Translations under genes and position numbers: made by a program
The notes under the pieces: model-generated
The model's input: the letters and a program-made list of their open reading frames with translations, nothing else
Told to the model about the DNA's origin: nothing
Database searches by the model: none
Shown here: positions 9,174 to 18,469 of the stretch, piece by piece
How the letters are laid out: each line of letters opens with the position of its first letter
Position numbering within the stretch: the stretch's first letter is position 1
Assembly (NCBI RefSeq): GCF_003260015.1
Contig: NZ_QCXS01000002.1
Location: 558,001 to 622,000, forward strand
Reading direction: 5' to 3'
Length of the DNA stretch: 64,000 nucleotides
DNA from: Nakamurella deserti
GTDB taxonomy: Bacteria; Actinomycetota; Actinomycetes; Mycobacteriales; Nakamurellaceae

Positions 9174-9209
9174 GGGCGGCGGCGGACCGTGGGTGGTCCG
9201 CCGCCGCCC
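9174..9209. terminator. Bidirectional terminator between the 113-residue protein gene and pepA
   Basis: A perfect 15-bp stem: GGGCGGCGGCGGACC at 9174-9188 pairs with 9195-9209 around a six-base loop. It is placed between convergent stops at 9154 and 9221. No T-run on either side. Confidence 0.75.
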
Positions 9210-9220
9210 GGGCGCGACGC

Positions 9221-10672
9221 TCAGCCCTCGGCGGCGATGTCCTCGAGCACGGCCAGCAGGGTGCGCACCGGTACCCCGGTGCCACCGGCGGCGGTGTACC
9301 CGTGGGGCTTGCCGGTGTTGAAGGCCGGACCGGCGATGTCCAGGTGCGCCCACGGCAGCCCCTCGGGGATGAACTCCTTGAGGTAGTGCCCGGCGACCAG
9401 CATCCCGCCGAAGCGGTCGCCGGCCACGTTGGCGATGTCGGCCACCTGGGAATCGAGTCCCTCGCGCAGCTCCTCCGGCAGCGGCATCGCCCAGCCGCCC
9501 TCGCCGGTCGCCCGGGCCAGCTCGGCGACGCGGTCGCGGAACGCGTCGGAGCCCATGACGCCCATCGTGCGGCTGCCCAGGGCCACCAGCTGCGCACCGG
9601 TCAGGGTCGAGGTCTCGATCAGGTAGTCGGGCTCGTCGCGGGTCGCCCGCACGATCGCGTCGGCCAGCACCAGGCGGCCTTCGGCGTCGGTGTTGAGGAC
9701 ATGCACGGTCTTGCCGCCGAAGTGGGTCAGCACGTCACCGGGACGGTAGGACGACCCGGACGGCAGGTTCTCGGCCAGCGGGGCGTAGGCGATCACCGCG
9801 ACCGGCAGTCGCAGTGCGGCGGCGGCGATCACGGTGGCCACCACGCAGGCGGCGCCGGACATGTCCGACGTCATGTGGTCCATGTTCTGGGCGGGCTTGA
9901 TCGAGATGCCGCCGGAGTCGAAGGTGATGCCCTTGCCGACCAGGGCCACGGTCTTGACCGGGTTCGCCGGGGTCCAGGCCAGCCGGACCAGCCGGGGCGG
10001 CCGGGTCGAGCCGCTGCCGACGCCCAGGATGCCGCCGTAGCCGTCGCGGGCCAGCGCCTTCTCATCGAGCACCTCGACCGAGAGCCCGGCCTCCTTCGCG
10101 GCGGCGCTCGCGCGGTCGGCGAACACGGCGGGCGGCAGGTCGTTGGGGGCGGTGTTGATCAGGTCGCGGGCCAGGCCCACGGCCTCGGCGCCGATCATCG
10201 ACCGGCGGACGATCGCCTCGGCGGCGTCGCCGGCGTCGGTCACGAACAGCGTGACGGTGCCGGCGGTGGCCTTGGCCGGGGTCTTGTACCGGTCGAACTG
10301 GTAGGCGCCCAGCAGATGGCCCTCGGCCGCTGCGGCCAGGTCGACCGCGCCGAGCAGGCTGCCCAGGGTGGCCACACCGGCCAGCGCGCGGGTCGCCGCA
10401 CCGGCGCCCCGGCGGACCTTCTCGGGGGTGACGGCGTCGACCGGGCCGAGGCCGACGCCGACCAGGCTGGTCGCGCCGGTACCGGCCGGGGCGGGGATGC
10501 GGACGACCTCGCCGGCCTTCCCGGTGGCGCCGACCCCGGCGAACGCGGCGGCGCTGTCGGCGAGCCGTTCGTCGGCGACGGCGACGCCGTCACCGTCCGG
10601 GTGCAGCCCGACCACCAGGGCGTCGACGGCGGCGTCGACCGGGTTCGCGGTGGACAGGGACAACTCGGTCAT
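9221..10672 (-). CDS. pepA: Leucyl aminopeptidase (M17 family)
   Basis: A cytosolic two-metal aminopeptidase that removes N-terminal residues from peptides; PepA-type proteins of some bacteria also bind DNA. The 483-residue product has the metal and catalytic motifs in order: [16 protein letters not shown] (catalytic Lys and first metal Asp) at about residue 245, DMSGAA about 30 residues later, and the family signature [13 protein letters not shown] at about residue 325. GAGGAG precedes the ATG by a normal distance. It is divergent from gcvT with 136 bases between. The same neighbourhood (pepA next to gcvT, ilvE and dlaT) is seen in mycobacteria. Confidence 0.95.
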   Translation of the reverse strand: MTELSLSTANPVDAAVDALVVGLHPDGDGVAVADERLADSAAAFAGVGATGKAGEVVRIPAPAGTGATSLVGVGLGPVDAVTPEKVRRGAGAATRALAGVATLGSLLGAVDLAAAAEGHLLGAYQFDRYKTPAKATAGTVTLFVTDAGDAAEAIVRRSMIGAEAVGLARDLINTAPNDLPPAVFADRASAAAKEAGLSVEVLDEKALARDGYGGILGVGSGSTRPPRLVRLAWTPANPVKTVALVGKGITFDSGGISIKPAQNMDHMTSDMSGAACVVATVIAAAALRLPVAVIAYAPLAENLPSGSSYRPGDVLTHFGGKTVHVLNTDAEGRLVLADAIVRATRDEPDYLIETSTLTGAQLVALGSRTMGVMGSDAFRDRVAELARATGEGGWAMPLPEELREGLDSQVADIANVAGDRFGGMLVAGHYLKEFIPEGLPWAHLDIAGPAFNTGKPHGYTAAGGTGVPVRTLLAVLEDIAAEG

Positions 10673-10808
10673 GGGGGCTCCTCGGGGACGGGTGTGGGTC
10701 CGCCGCGGGACGGGGCGTCGGGTGAACGCCGGCGCGGCAGCCTCACGCTACTCAGCCCGCGGTCGCTGGGTTCGGTCCGGGCGGCGCGGGGTGGATACCG
10801 TAGCGGGC

Positions 10809-11912
10809 ATGACCGCCGCGCTGCAGACCTCCCCCCTGGACGCCGCCCACCGTGCCCTCGGCGCGAAGATGGCCGCGTTCGGCGGCTGGTCGATGCCGAT
10901 CTCCTACCCGGGGGGCGGGGTGGTGGGGGAGCACCACGCGGTGCGCACCACGGTGGGCCTGTTCGACGTCTCGCACCTGGGCAAGGCGTCGGTGGTGGGG
11001 CCGGGCGCCGCCGATTTCGTCAACCGTTGCCTGACCAACGATCTCGCGCGCATCGGGCCGGGGCAGGCGCAGTACACGCTGTGCTGCAACCCGACCGGCG
11101 GGGTCGTGGACGACCTCATCGCCTATCTGGTCGGTCCGGACGAGGTGTTCCTCGTGCCCAACGCGGCCAACGCCGACCTGGTCGTCGCCGAGATCGCCGC
11201 CGACGCCCCCGCGGGTGTCACGGTCACCAACCTGCACACCGCCTATGGCGTGCTGGCCGTGCAGGGGCCGCTGTCCGGCGAGGTGCTGGCCGCGGTCGGG
11301 TTGCCGGCGGCGCTGGACTACATGGCCTGGGCCGACGGCAACTGGAACGGGATGCCGGTGCGCATCTGCCGGACCGGCTACACCGGCGAGCACGGCTACG
11401 AGCTGCTGCCACCCGCCGAGGTCGCCCCGGCGCTGTGGGACGCGCTGCTCGCCGAGGTCACCGCCCGCGGCGGGCTGCCGGTGGGCCTGGGCGCCCGGGA
11501 CACCCTGCGCACCGAGATGGGCTACCCGCTGCACGGGCAGGACCTGTCGCCGCAGATCACCCCGGTGCAGGCGCGGTCGGGCTGGGCGGTCGGGTGGTCC
11601 AAGGAGGCGTTCTTCGGACGGGACGCGCTGATCCGGGAGAAGGCCGCCGGACCGTCCCGGCTGCTGTGGGGCGTGGAGATGATCGACCGCGGGATCCCGC
11701 GCGCGCACCAGGTCCTCGTCCACGACGACCGTCCGGTGGGTGAGGTGACCTCCGGGACCCACTCGCCGACCTTGAACAAGGGCATCGGACTGGCGCTGGT
11801 CGACGCGGTCAGCGGCCTCGGGGCCGGCGACGCGGTCACCGTCGACGTCCGGGGCCGCACGCTCGCCGCGCGGCTGGTCAAGCCGCCGTTCGTGCCGTCC
11901 CGGGTCCGCTGA
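10809..11912 (+). CDS. gcvT: Aminomethyltransferase, T-protein of the glycine cleavage system
   Basis: Transfers the methylene group from the aminomethyl-lipoyl arm of GcvH to tetrahydrofolate and releases ammonia. The 367-residue product has the family landmarks: [21 protein letters not shown] at the N-terminus, [11 protein letters not shown], the [13 protein letters not shown] segment, [18 protein letters not shown], and [19 protein letters not shown] at the C-terminus. I chose the ATG at 10809 because it gives the usual N-terminus; the open frame upstream is GC-rich filler. No gcvH or gcvP lies nearby, so the gene is solitary, as in many actinobacteria where it sits beside ilvE. It probably shares a transcript with ilvE. 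Confidence 0.94.
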   Translation: MTAALQTSPLDAAHRALGAKMAAFGGWSMPISYPGGGVVGEHHAVRTTVGLFDVSHLGKASVVGPGAADFVNRCLTNDLARIGPGQAQYTLCCNPTGGVVDDLIAYLVGPDEVFLVPNAANADLVVAEIAADAPAGVTVTNLHTAYGVLAVQGPLSGEVLAAVGLPAALDYMAWADGNWNGMPVRICRTGYTGEHGYELLPPAEVAPALWDALLAEVTARGGLPVGLGARDTLRTEMGYPLHGQDLSPQITPVQARSGWAVGWSKEAFFGRDALIREKAAGPSRLLWGVEMIDRGIPRAHQVLVHDDRPVGEVTSGTHSPTLNKGIGLALVDAVSGLGAGDAVTVDVRGRTLAARLVKPPFVPSRVR

Positions 11913-11930
11913 CCGCCGCCCGTCCACAAC

Positions 11931-11946
11931 GGTAGGGCTTCCTACC
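11931..11946. promoter_or_regulatory. Small inverted repeat ahead of ilvE
   Basis: GGTAGG and CCTACC flank a GCTT loop, a 6-bp perfect inverted repeat 22 bases before the ilvE start. It is less GC-rich than its surroundings. It could be an operator, a leader hairpin or a weak gcvT terminator; the sequence does not decide. Confidence 0.35.
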
Positions 11947-11968
11947 ATCTGGCGATAAGGTGACGACC

Positions 11969-13078
11969 ATGTCCCTCGCGTTCTCCCAGACCCCGTCGTC
12001 GGCCCCGCTGCCCGACTCCGAGCGCGCGGCCGTCCTGGCCGCTCCCGGCTTCGGCCGGTACTTCACCGACCACATGGTGATCATCGACTGGACGACCGAG
12101 AAGGGCTGGCACGACGCCCGTGTCGTGCCCTACGCGCCGTTCACGATGGACCCGGCGACGATGGTGCTGCACTACGCGCAGGAGATCTTCGAGGGCATCA
12201 AGGCCTACGCCCAGCCCGACGGCGGCGTGGCCACCTTCCGGCCCGACGTCAACGCGGCCAGGCTCAACACCTCCGCGCGCCGGCTCGGCATGCCCGAGCT
12301 CCCCGAGGACGTCTTCGTCGAGTCGCTGCACCAGCTCGTCACCGCCGACCGTGCGTGGGTGCCGACGGGCGGTGAGAGTTCGCTGTACCTACGGCCGTTC
12401 ATGTTCGCCGCGGAGGTCGGACTCGGCGTGCGGCCGGCCAACCGCTACGTCTACGCGGTCATCGCCTCGCCGGCCGGCGCCTACTTCACCAACGGTGTGC
12501 ACCCCGTCAGCGTCTGGTGGTCCACCGAGTACGTGCGTGCCGCCCCGGGTGGGATGGGCTTCGCCAAGACCGGCGGGAACTACGCGTCGTCGCTGGCCGC
12601 CCAGGCGCAGGCCGCCGAGGAGGGCTGCGACCAGGTGGTCTGGCTGGACGCCGTGGAGCGCCGCTGGGTCGAGGAGATGGGCGGGATGAACCTGTTCTTC
12701 GTTTTCGGCTCGCCCGGTCCCGACGGCACCGGGCACGTGGAGATCGTCACCCCCGAGCTCTCCGGCACGTTGCTCCCCGGGGTCACCCGCCGCTCCCTGC
12801 TGGCGCTGGCCCGGGAGAACGGCTGGACCGCCACCGAACGCCGGATCTCCACCGACGAGTGGGAGAAGGGTGTCGAGAGCGGCGATCTCACCGAGGTCTT
12901 CGCCTGCGGCACCGCCGCGGTCGTGACTCCGGTCGGTTCGGTCAAGCACGCCGGCGGCGGCTTCACCATCGGTGACGGCGGTTCGGGGGCGGTCACGATG
13001 AAGCTGCGCGAGTCGCTGGTCGCGCTGCAGCGCGGCGAGGCGCCGGACACCCACGGGTGGATGCACCGCATCTCCTGA
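11969..13078 (+). CDS. ilvE: Branched-chain amino acid aminotransferase
   Basis: A PLP enzyme that catalyses the last step of valine, leucine and isoleucine synthesis and the first step of their breakdown. The 369-residue product matches the long actinobacterial type, with [15 protein letters not shown] near the start, [15 protein letters not shown], and the PLP lysine in [16 protein letters not shown] at about residue 200. [12 protein letters not shown] and [15 protein letters not shown] follow. I prefer the ATG at 11969, with AAGG eight bases ahead; a GTG at 11960 is possible. It lies 56 bases after gcvT on the same strand, as in mycobacteria. Confidence 0.94.
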   Translation: MSLAFSQTPSSAPLPDSERAAVLAAPGFGRYFTDHMVIIDWTTEKGWHDARVVPYAPFTMDPATMVLHYAQEIFEGIKAYAQPDGGVATFRPDVNAARLNTSARRLGMPELPEDVFVESLHQLVTADRAWVPTGGESSLYLRPFMFAAEVGLGVRPANRYVYAVIASPAGAYFTNGVHPVSVWWSTEYVRAAPGGMGFAKTGGNYASSLAAQAQAAEEGCDQVVWLDAVERRWVEEMGGMNLFFVFGSPGPDGTGHVEIVTPELSGTLLPGVTRRSLLALARENGWTATERRISTDEWEKGVESGDLTEVFACGTAAVVTPVGSVKHAGGGFTIGDGGSGAVTMKLRESLVALQRGEAPDTHGWMHRIS

Positions 13079-13139
13079 GCCCCCGTGGGTTCGCGGGCCG
13101 ACGCCCGGGTGGCGGCGGTGGCGGGAACCGGGACCCGCG

Positions 13140-13577
13140 TCAGCCGAGAGAGCCGGTCGGCGGCTCCCTGCGGTCCAGCTCCAGTGCGAGGTGCACCAGG
13201 TCGACCACGGGGAGGTCGCCGAGGGCGGTCAACGGCACCCACCGGGCGTCGTCGCTGCTGCCGTCGACCTCGATGACCAGCTCGCCCGGCTCGACCGAGG
13301 CACGGTAGACCACGCGCATCGCGTGCAGCGCGACGCCGCTGCCGTTCAACCGCCGCTCACCGGGGATGACCACGGTGTGGATGCCCAGCAGCCGCTCCAG
13401 CGAGGCGGTGAGGCCGGTCTCCTCCCGGATCTCCCGGATCGCCGCCTCGGTGGGCTCCTCGCCGAGCTCGAGCCCGCCACCCGGCAGCGTCCAGGCGCCG
13501 CCGTCGTGCCAGTGGGTGAGCAGGATCGAGCCGTCGACGATGATCACGCCGTAGGCGCCGATGCGGATGTCGGTCAT
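13140..13577 (-). CDS. Nudix hydrolase
   Basis: Hydrolyses a nucleoside diphosphate linked to some other moiety; the substrate cannot be told. The 145-residue protein carries a complete Nudix box (G-x5-E-x7-RE-U-x-EE-x-GU) at about residues 35-57, reading GGLELGEEPTEAAIREIREE and then TGL. The strand before it (AWTLPGGG) is typical. I used the ATG at 13577 (MTDIRIGAYG), which starts at the first Nudix strand; an ATG six codons upstream is possible. It is the last of several reverse-strand genes and faces ilvE with 61 bases between. Confidence 0.88.
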   Translation of the reverse strand: MTDIRIGAYGVIIVDGSILLTHWHDGGAWTLPGGGLELGEEPTEAAIREIREETGLTASLERLLGIHTVVIPGERRLNGSGVALHAMRVVYRASVEPGELVIEVDGSSDDARWVPLTALGDLPVVDLVHLALELDRREPPTGSLG

Positions 13578-13656
13578 CGCGTCAGTGCACCACATCCCCG
13601 GCGGGGCCCCCGGCGTGACCTGCCCGGGCGCCGGGCGGCGGCCGGGGGCTCCCGGT

Positions 13657-14070
13657 TCAGCGGTCGGTGCGGCTGCCGATGCGGATGGCGTTGCCGAACG
13701 GGTCGCGGAATCCGAAGTCGAGGCCGTAGGACTGCCGGGTCGGCTCCTCGGTGATCTCCACCCCCTTGGCCCTGAGCTCGTGCCAGGTCGCCCACACGTC
13801 GTCGGTGCGGAAGATGAGCCACCCGGCGGCGCCGCCTTTGGTGACCAGCTGCCGGGCGGTCGCGGCCGTCGCGTCGTCGATCGCGGGCGGACCGGGCAGC
13901 TCGAGCATGATCTCGCGGTCCGGATCGCCGGGGACCCGGACGGTCAGCCACCGCATGAACCCGAGGTCGGCGTCGGTGCCCACCTCCAGGCCCAGCTTGC
14001 CGACGTAGAAGTCCAGGGCCTCCTCGTGGTCCAGGACGTGCAGTCCGGTGATGGTCAGGGCGCTCAGCAT
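13657..14070 (-). CDS. VOC family (glyoxalase/bleomycin resistance-like) protein
   Basis: A 137-residue single VOC unit-pair protein. The start LTITGLHVLDHEEALDFYVGKLGLEV is the classic first beta-alpha-beta module, and it ends with GLDFGFRDPFGNAIRIG, the usual second metal-ligand strand. VOC proteins include glyoxalases, dioxygenases and antibiotic-binding proteins, so the reaction is open. GGGAG precedes the ATG. The next gene upstream on the same strand is an AraC-type regulator, 38 bases away; VOC plus AraC-regulator pairs are frequent in actinobacteria, so regulation by it is likely but not shown. Confidence 0.88.
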   Translation of the reverse strand: MLSALTITGLHVLDHEEALDFYVGKLGLEVGTDADLGFMRWLTVRVPGDPDREIMLELPGPPAIDDATAATARQLVTKGGAAGWLIFRTDDVWATWHELRAKGVEITEEPTRQSYGLDFGFRDPFGNAIRIGSRTDR

Positions 14071-14108
14071 GGGGTTCTCCCGGAATTCGTGCGGATGATG
14101 CCCCGACG

Positions 14109-14537
14109 CTAGGAGGCCGGGTCGGCCGGGCGCTTCTCCGGAACTGCTCCGGTCGGACGGGTGGCGACACGCACCCGGCACGGCGGCACGGCCAGCGGTG
14201 TCGCGGCCGCCCGGTAGCCGGTGGGCGTGCTGCCGATGATGTCGGTGAACGTCCGGCTGAACGTCCCGAGGCTGGAGAACCCGACCGCCAGGCTGATGTC
14301 GGTCACCGAGTGGTCGGTCTCGCGCAGCAGGAAGGTCGCCCGCTCCACGCGCCGCCGCTGCAGGTAGCGGTGCGGCGTCTCGCCGAAGGTCGCGCGGAAG
14401 GTCCGGCTGAAGTGCGCCGGGGAGGTGAGGGCGATCCGGGCCAGGGTGGGGACGTCGAGCGGTTCGGCGTAGCGGGCGTCCATCGCGTCCCGGGCCCGCA
14501 GCAGGCGGCGGTTGGCCTCCTCGGCGGGGTTGCTCAC
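14109..14537 (-). CDS. AraC-family transcriptional regulator (DNA-binding domain only)
   Basis: A 142-residue protein that is almost entirely the two helix-turn-helix motifs of the AraC family: LDVPTLARIALTSPAHFSRTFR and then HSVTDISLAVGFSSLGTFSRTF, followed by STPTGYR. There is no sensor domain, so it either binds DNA without a ligand or relies on another protein. The start is a GTG (14537) that overlaps the stop of the upstream NAD-binding gene by four bases (GTGA). With the VOC gene downstream it forms a three-gene unit. Target promoters are unknown. Confidence 0.9.
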   Translation of the reverse strand: MSNPAEEANRRLLRARDAMDARYAEPLDVPTLARIALTSPAHFSRTFRATFGETPHRYLQRRRVERATFLLRETDHSVTDISLAVGFSSLGTFSRTFTDIIGSTPTGYRAAATPLAVPPCRVRVATRPTGAVPEKRPADPAS

Positions 14538-15199
14538 CGGCGGCCGGCCAGCGCGGCCAGGTCCGCCGAGTTCCAGATCCGTTGCTGCGGCCGTTCGATC
14601 GCGATCCGCACCATGGCCCGGGCGAGCTGGTCGGAGGTGAGCAGCTTGGACGGGATCAACCGCCGCAGCACCGGGTACAGCACCCCGCTGAGCCGGTACA
14701 GCGCCGCGTACAGCGGGGTCCTGGACCGTACTCCCGGCAGCGGCTGGATGAAGCCCGGGCGGATCGCGTAGCCGCCGGGGCGGGCCGTCACGGCGTTCTC
14801 GGTGGCGCCCTTGACCCGGGCCCACATGGTGCGGCCCTGTTCGCTGCTGTCGGTGCCCTCGCCGGACACGTACTCGAACACCAGCTCCGGGTTCCGCGGC
14901 ACCAGCACGCCCGCGATGGAGATCGTCAGGTCGTAGGTCACCCGCCGGTAGGCCGGCTCCTTCATCCCCACCGAGGACACCCCGAGGCAGTACAGGCAGG
15001 CGTCGAGACCGACCAGCCGGTCGGCGATCCCGCTGAGGTCGAACAGGTCCGGCGTCACCAGCTGGATGAGTTTCGGGTGCTGCTGCGGCGCCGGCCGGCG
15101 ACCGACCGTGAGCACCTCGGTGATGCGGCCGTCGGCCAGGCACTCGCGCAGGACCGCCTGCCCGACCATCCCGGTCGCGCCGAACACCACCACTCGCAT
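14534..15199 (-). CDS. NAD(P)-binding protein, NmrA/epimerase-like
   Basis: A 221-residue Rossmann-fold protein. The dinucleotide motif is GATGMVGQAVLREC at residues 7-20. A YCLGVSSVGMKEPAYRRV stretch follows at about residue 70, then a segment with EYVSGEGTDSSEQGRTMWARVKG, whose YxxxK-like arrangement is not canonical. It resembles atypical short-chain dehydrogenases that sense or bind NAD(P) or reduce small carbonyl compounds. It is coupled to the AraC-type regulator by a four-base overlap, so the two may work together. Substrate unknown. It diverges from the uracil-DNA glycosylase gene with 34 bases between. Confidence 0.85.
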   Translation of the reverse strand: MRVVVFGATGMVGQAVLRECLADGRITEVLTVGRRPAPQQHPKLIQLVTPDLFDLSGIADRLVGLDACLYCLGVSSVGMKEPAYRRVTYDLTISIAGVLVPRNPELVFEYVSGEGTDSSEQGRTMWARVKGATENAVTARPGGYAIRPGFIQPLPGVRSRTPLYAALYRLSGVLYPVLRRLIPSKLLTSDQLARAMVRIAIERPQQRIWNSADLAALAGRR

Positions 15200-15233
15200 C
15201 GGGTGACCGTACCGCGGGGCCTACGCTGCCAGG

Positions 15234-16028
15234 ATGCCCGTCGCACCCGGAACCGGCTGGCCGGGGGACCCGGCGTCGCCGGACACCCCGGTCGCGCACA
15301 CCCCGGCGGAGGTCGCGGCGTTGGCGTCGACCGCCGGCGACGTCGCCGAGCTCAGCGCCCGGGTCAGCGTCTGCCGGGCCTGCCCGCGACTGGTGACCTG
15401 GCGGGAGGACGTGGCGGCGGTCAAACGGCGCGCGTTCCTCACCCAGACCTACTGGGGGCGGCCTGTTCCCGGGTTCGGGGCGGCGGATCCGGAGATCCTC
15501 GTCGTGGGGCTCGCGCCGGCGGCGCACGGGGCGAACCGCACCGGCCGCAACTTCACCGGTGACCGGTCGGGGGACTTCCTCTACGCCGCGATGCACCGCG
15601 TGGGCCTGGCGAACCAGCCCACCAGCGTCAGCGCCGACGACGGCCTCACCCTGTTCCGCTCCCGCATCGTGCCGGCCGTCCGCTGTGCCCCGCCGGCGAA
15701 CAAACCCACCCCCGGGGAGCGGGACACCTGCGCCCCGTGGCTGGTGGAGGAGCTGCGGCTGAGCCGCCCGACGCTGCGGGCCGTCGTCGTCCTGGGCGCC
15801 TTCGGCTGGGCGGCGCTGTGGCCCGCGCTACGGGCCGCGGGGATGGCCGTCCCGGCACCGGCGGTGCCGTTCGGGCACGGCGTGGAGGTGCCGCTACCGT
15901 CGGGGGTGACGGTGCTCGGGTGCTACCACGTGAGTCAGCAGAACACCTTCACCGGCCGCCTGACCCCGCCGATGATCGACGCGGTGTTCCGCCGCGCCGT
16001 GGAGCTGGCCGATCAGGACGCCCGGTAG
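15234..16028 (+). CDS. Uracil-DNA glycosylase, family 5 (UDGb)
   Basis: A base-excision repair enzyme that removes uracil, and often hypoxanthine or xanthine, from DNA. The 264-residue product has the family-5 active-site region [19 protein letters not shown] at about residue 88 and the C-terminal motif [14 protein letters not shown] at about residue 227. Cysteines that can hold an iron-sulfur cluster are present: CRACPRL near residue 48, then RCAPP and DTCAPW further on. UDGb lacks the polar Asn of family 1 in motif I, consistent with GLAPA here. It converges on a VOC gene with a 16-base overlap of coding ends (16013-16028). Confidence 0.9.
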   Translation: MPVAPGTGWPGDPASPDTPVAHTPAEVAALASTAGDVAELSARVSVCRACPRLVTWREDVAAVKRRAFLTQTYWGRPVPGFGAADPEILVVGLAPAAHGANRTGRNFTGDRSGDFLYAAMHRVGLANQPTSVSADDGLTLFRSRIVPAVRCAPPANKPTPGERDTCAPWLVEELRLSRPTLRAVVVLGAFGWAALWPALRAAGMAVPAPAVPFGHGVEVPLPSGVTVLGCYHVSQQNTFTGRLTPPMIDAVFRRAVELADQDAR

Positions 16029-16375
16029 ACGATGTCGAAGAGGTTGCCCTCGGGATCGGCCAGCGTCGTCCAGCGGGTGCCGTACTCGTCGTGGTCGTCG
16101 AGCCGGCGGGCGCCGTGCTGCACCGCGCGGGCCACGTCCTCCTCGGGGGTGGCCGAGTCCAGATCGACGTGGACCCGGTTCTTGCCGCCACGTTCCTCGG
16201 GCACCTGCATGAACAGGAACGGGGTGGGCAGCGGCAGCGCGCCGGTCCGCCCCACCGACGCGAAGGCCGCGCTGGCCCCGGGGTCGACCGGCTGCTCCAG
16301 CAGCGCGGCCCAGAACGCGGCCAGGTCCGCGGCGTCGCGGGCGTCGAAGACGATCTGCTCCAGATTGACGGTCAC
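16013..16375 (-). CDS. VOC family protein
   Basis: A 120-residue VOC protein: [22 protein letters not shown] is the first module, [21 protein letters not shown] the internal strand-helix, and [18 protein letters not shown] the last ligand strand. The type with 'VHVDLD' resembles glyoxalase-like proteins of unknown reaction found in many copies in actinobacteria. Its end overlaps the convergent uracil-DNA glycosylase gene by 16 bases. It starts 27 bases after the stop of the DUF2252 gene on the same strand, so the two could share a transcript. Confidence 0.87.
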   Translation of the reverse strand: MTVNLEQIVFDARDAADLAAFWAALLEQPVDPGASAAFASVGRTGALPLPTPFLFMQVPEERGGKNRVHVDLDSATPEEDVARAVQHGARRLDDHDEYGTRWTTLADPEGNLFDIVYRAS

Positions 16376-16402
16376 GCGCTGTCCTCTCGTGATGGGTCCG
16401 GC

Positions 16403-17920
16403 TCAGTTGCGGAAACCGGTGCCGCCCGACGGGTACTCCACCGGCAGCACGCCCCGCTTGACGGCGCGTTCGAGTTCGTGGTGGTCGGCCTCGGTCTGAT
16501 CGGCGTAGAGCCGGGCGAACTGGCACAGCGCGTCGTCCAGCCGCCCGCTGCGGCCCGCGTACCCGGCGATCATCGAGGCGCCGCTGGTGCGGGCGTGCCC
16601 CTTGGCCAGCAGGTGCCCCACGACGTCGGCGTAATCGCGCATACCGTCGTGGTCCACCGCGTCCAACGGCACGGTGCCCTTCATGTTGCGGAACTGCCGG
16701 ACGTAGTACTGGCGGCCGTCGACGGTCGTCCAGCCCAGCAGCGGGTCGCTGACCGTCTGCAGGGCCTGCTGGTACTCCACCACCCGCTGTCCCTGGTGCG
16801 CGTGCCAGGCCGAGGTGCCGTGCACGAAACGGGCCAGCACGGACCGCCGGGCCTGTTTGAGCTGCAGGAAGATGACGTCGTCGGGGCTGCTGCCCTCGAG
16901 CAGCACCACGTAGGCGCGCAGCCCCACGCTGCCGACCCCGACGACCTTGTGCGCGATGTCGACGATGGTGTAGCCGCCCAGCACGCGTTGCCAGTGCCCG
17001 GTGACCGTGGTGAGGTACTCGTCGAGGCCGGCGGCGATGAGCTCGAAGTCGCGCTCGTCGACCCGGGTGAGCAGGGGCGGGGACTCGATGATCCGGCGCC
17101 GTCCGTTCTCCTCGGTGACGAAGCGGGGGAGGGCGCGGTCGCTGGTGCGGCGCTGCGCCCGCTTCGCGGCCCGCTCGATCTCCCCGCGGAGCGTCCGGTT
17201 GCTGGTGGTCTGGTTGAGCCGGTCGACGTCGACCCGTTCGTAGGAGCGGCTGAGCAGGGGCTGCTCGGACAGGTGCCCGACCTCCTCGCGGTAGGCCCGC
17301 ACGCACGACTCCACCGACGACTCGCAGTGCGATTCGGAGAAGCCGTTGTGCCGACCGGCCACCCAGATGCTGGCGACCAGCCGCCGCAGGTCCCACTCCC
17401 AGGCGCCGGGGTGCGCCTCGTCGAAGTCGTTGAGGTCCATCACCAGGTCACGTTCGGGGGAGGCGTAGAAACCGAAGTTGCCGAGGTGCGAGTCGCCGCA
17501 GACCACCGGGAAGATGCCGGTCGACGGCAGCCGTGCGACGTCGTCGGCCATCACGATCGCAGTGCCACGCAGGAATCCGTACGGCGAGGCGACCATCCGG
17601 CCGACCCGGATCGGGATCAGGTGGTCCAGCCGGCCCTGGTGGGACTCGGTGATCAGGTCGACCGGGTGGGGCCGGTTCGACGGCGGTTTCCAATAGCCCA
17701 GGGTCTGCCGCGGCACCTTGTGGCGCAGCTCGCGACCGATCCGGAACCGCTCCTCGCGCGAGGTCGGCGTGCGGCGCAGCGACTGGAAGGCGTTGCTGTC
17801 GGCGGTGGCGAGCACCACGTGGCCGGTGAGGGTGCCCTCGGACGCGGAACCTCCGGTCACCGACCCGGCCGCGGGAGTGGGTGTGGTGGGAGGGGCGTCA
17901 CCCGGCTCGACGTCAGTCAC
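16403..17920 (-). CDS. DUF2252 family protein
   Basis: A 505-residue protein of a family common in actinobacteria and uncharacterised. A disordered N-terminus (Pro/Thr/Gly-rich, residues 1-30) is followed by the conserved core: GDSHLGNFGFYASPE at about residue 143, DLNDFDEAHPGAWEWDLRRLVAS just after, and a later GVGSVGLRAYVVLLEG. The H-x-N-F and D-x-N-D-F-D arrangement resembles the active site of aminoglycoside phosphotransferase-like kinases, so a kinase-type fold is plausible but unproven. Start is a GTG at 17920. It lies downstream of rpmB, behind a terminator, so it probably has its own promoter in the 150-base gap. Confidence 0.9.
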   Translation of the reverse strand: MTDVEPGDAPPTTPTPAAGSVTGGSASEGTLTGHVVLATADSNAFQSLRRTPTSREERFRIGRELRHKVPRQTLGYWKPPSNRPHPVDLITESHQGRLDHLIPIRVGRMVASPYGFLRGTAIVMADDVARLPSTGIFPVVCGDSHLGNFGFYASPERDLVMDLNDFDEAHPGAWEWDLRRLVASIWVAGRHNGFSESHCESSVESCVRAYREEVGHLSEQPLLSRSYERVDVDRLNQTTSNRTLRGEIERAAKRAQRRTSDRALPRFVTEENGRRRIIESPPLLTRVDERDFELIAAGLDEYLTTVTGHWQRVLGGYTIVDIAHKVVGVGSVGLRAYVVLLEGSSPDDVIFLQLKQARRSVLARFVHGTSAWHAHQGQRVVEYQQALQTVSDPLLGWTTVDGRQYYVRQFRNMKGTVPLDAVDHDGMRDYADVVGHLLAKGHARTSGASMIAGYAGRSGRLDDALCQFARLYADQTEADHHELERAVKRGVLPVEYPSGGTGFRN

Positions 17921-18020
17921 GCGGGTCAGTCAATCAGGCCGGTGTCGCCGCGGCCCACCCCGGTGCCCGGTGGCGTGCGGACCCCGGCCGGCTCCGGGGC
18001 GTCCGGCCGGAAACGACAGA

Positions 18021-18050
18021 AGACGGTGACCACCGGGGTGGTCACCGTCT
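18021..18050 (-). terminator. Terminator of rpmB
   Basis: AGACGGTGACCA at 18021-18032 pairs with TGGTCACCGTCT at 18039-18050, a perfect 12-bp stem with a six-base loop. It is 20 bases past the rpmB stop. On the reverse strand it is followed by TCTGTCGTTTCC, a weak T-run. Confidence 0.75.
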
Positions 18051-18070
18051 CCGGTCGAAGCGGGGATGGA

Positions 18071-18265
18071 TCAGGCGCTGCGGACGACCTTGCCGGCCTT
18101 CACGCACGAGGTGCAGGCGTTGACCTTGCGCACCGTGCCGGGCGCGATGAGCGCGCGGACCGACTGGATGTTCGGGTTCCAGCGCCGGTTGGTCCGACGG
18201 TGGGAGTGCGAGACGTTCATCCCGAAGCCCGGGCCCTTGCCACAGACATCACAAACGGCAGCCAT
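18071..18265 (-). CDS. rpmB: 50S ribosomal protein L28 (bL28)
   Basis: A component of the large ribosomal subunit. The 64-residue product matches the family: [22 protein letters not shown], then [17 protein letters not shown] and [15 protein letters not shown]. The two CxxC pairs (CDVC, CTSC) mark the zinc-binding C+ form; actinobacteria often also have a zinc-free copy controlled by Zur, which is not in this window. A small stem-loop (18297-18314) lies in the leader. recG is usually the next-but-one gene in actinobacteria; here two unrelated genes intervene. Confidence 0.97.
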   Translation of the reverse strand: MAAVCDVCGKGPGFGMNVSHSHRRTNRRWNPNIQSVRALIAPGTVRKVNACTSCVKAGKVVRSA

Positions 18266-18296
18266 CTGGCCTTGCCCCTATCGTTCTCGGAAGCGC

Positions 18297-18314
18297 CCGG
18301 TGTTGTGGCACCGG
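18297..18314 (-). promoter_or_regulatory. Leader stem-loop of rpmB
   Basis: CCGGTG and CACCGG pair around a six-base loop about 30 bases upstream of the rpmB ATG. It would lie in the 5' leader. Autoregulation by the ribosomal protein is possible but not shown. Confidence 0.3.
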
Positions 18315-18469
18315 ACGGCTCTGTTCTGGTTGGTCGTACGAGCCGGGAGTCACCACCGGCAGGCAGCGGACACACGAGCACCGCCCTCACGTGCAGGGCA
18401 ACTCTCCCAGACTACCGGGCCCGCCGGGCGGGGCCAAATCGTGGCGGGCCTCATCGTCGCGGGCCGGGC

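Noticed and set aside
10673-10808. Glycine riboswitch before gcvT
   Set aside because: The 136-base gap lacks the conserved aptamer core and the tandem arrangement.
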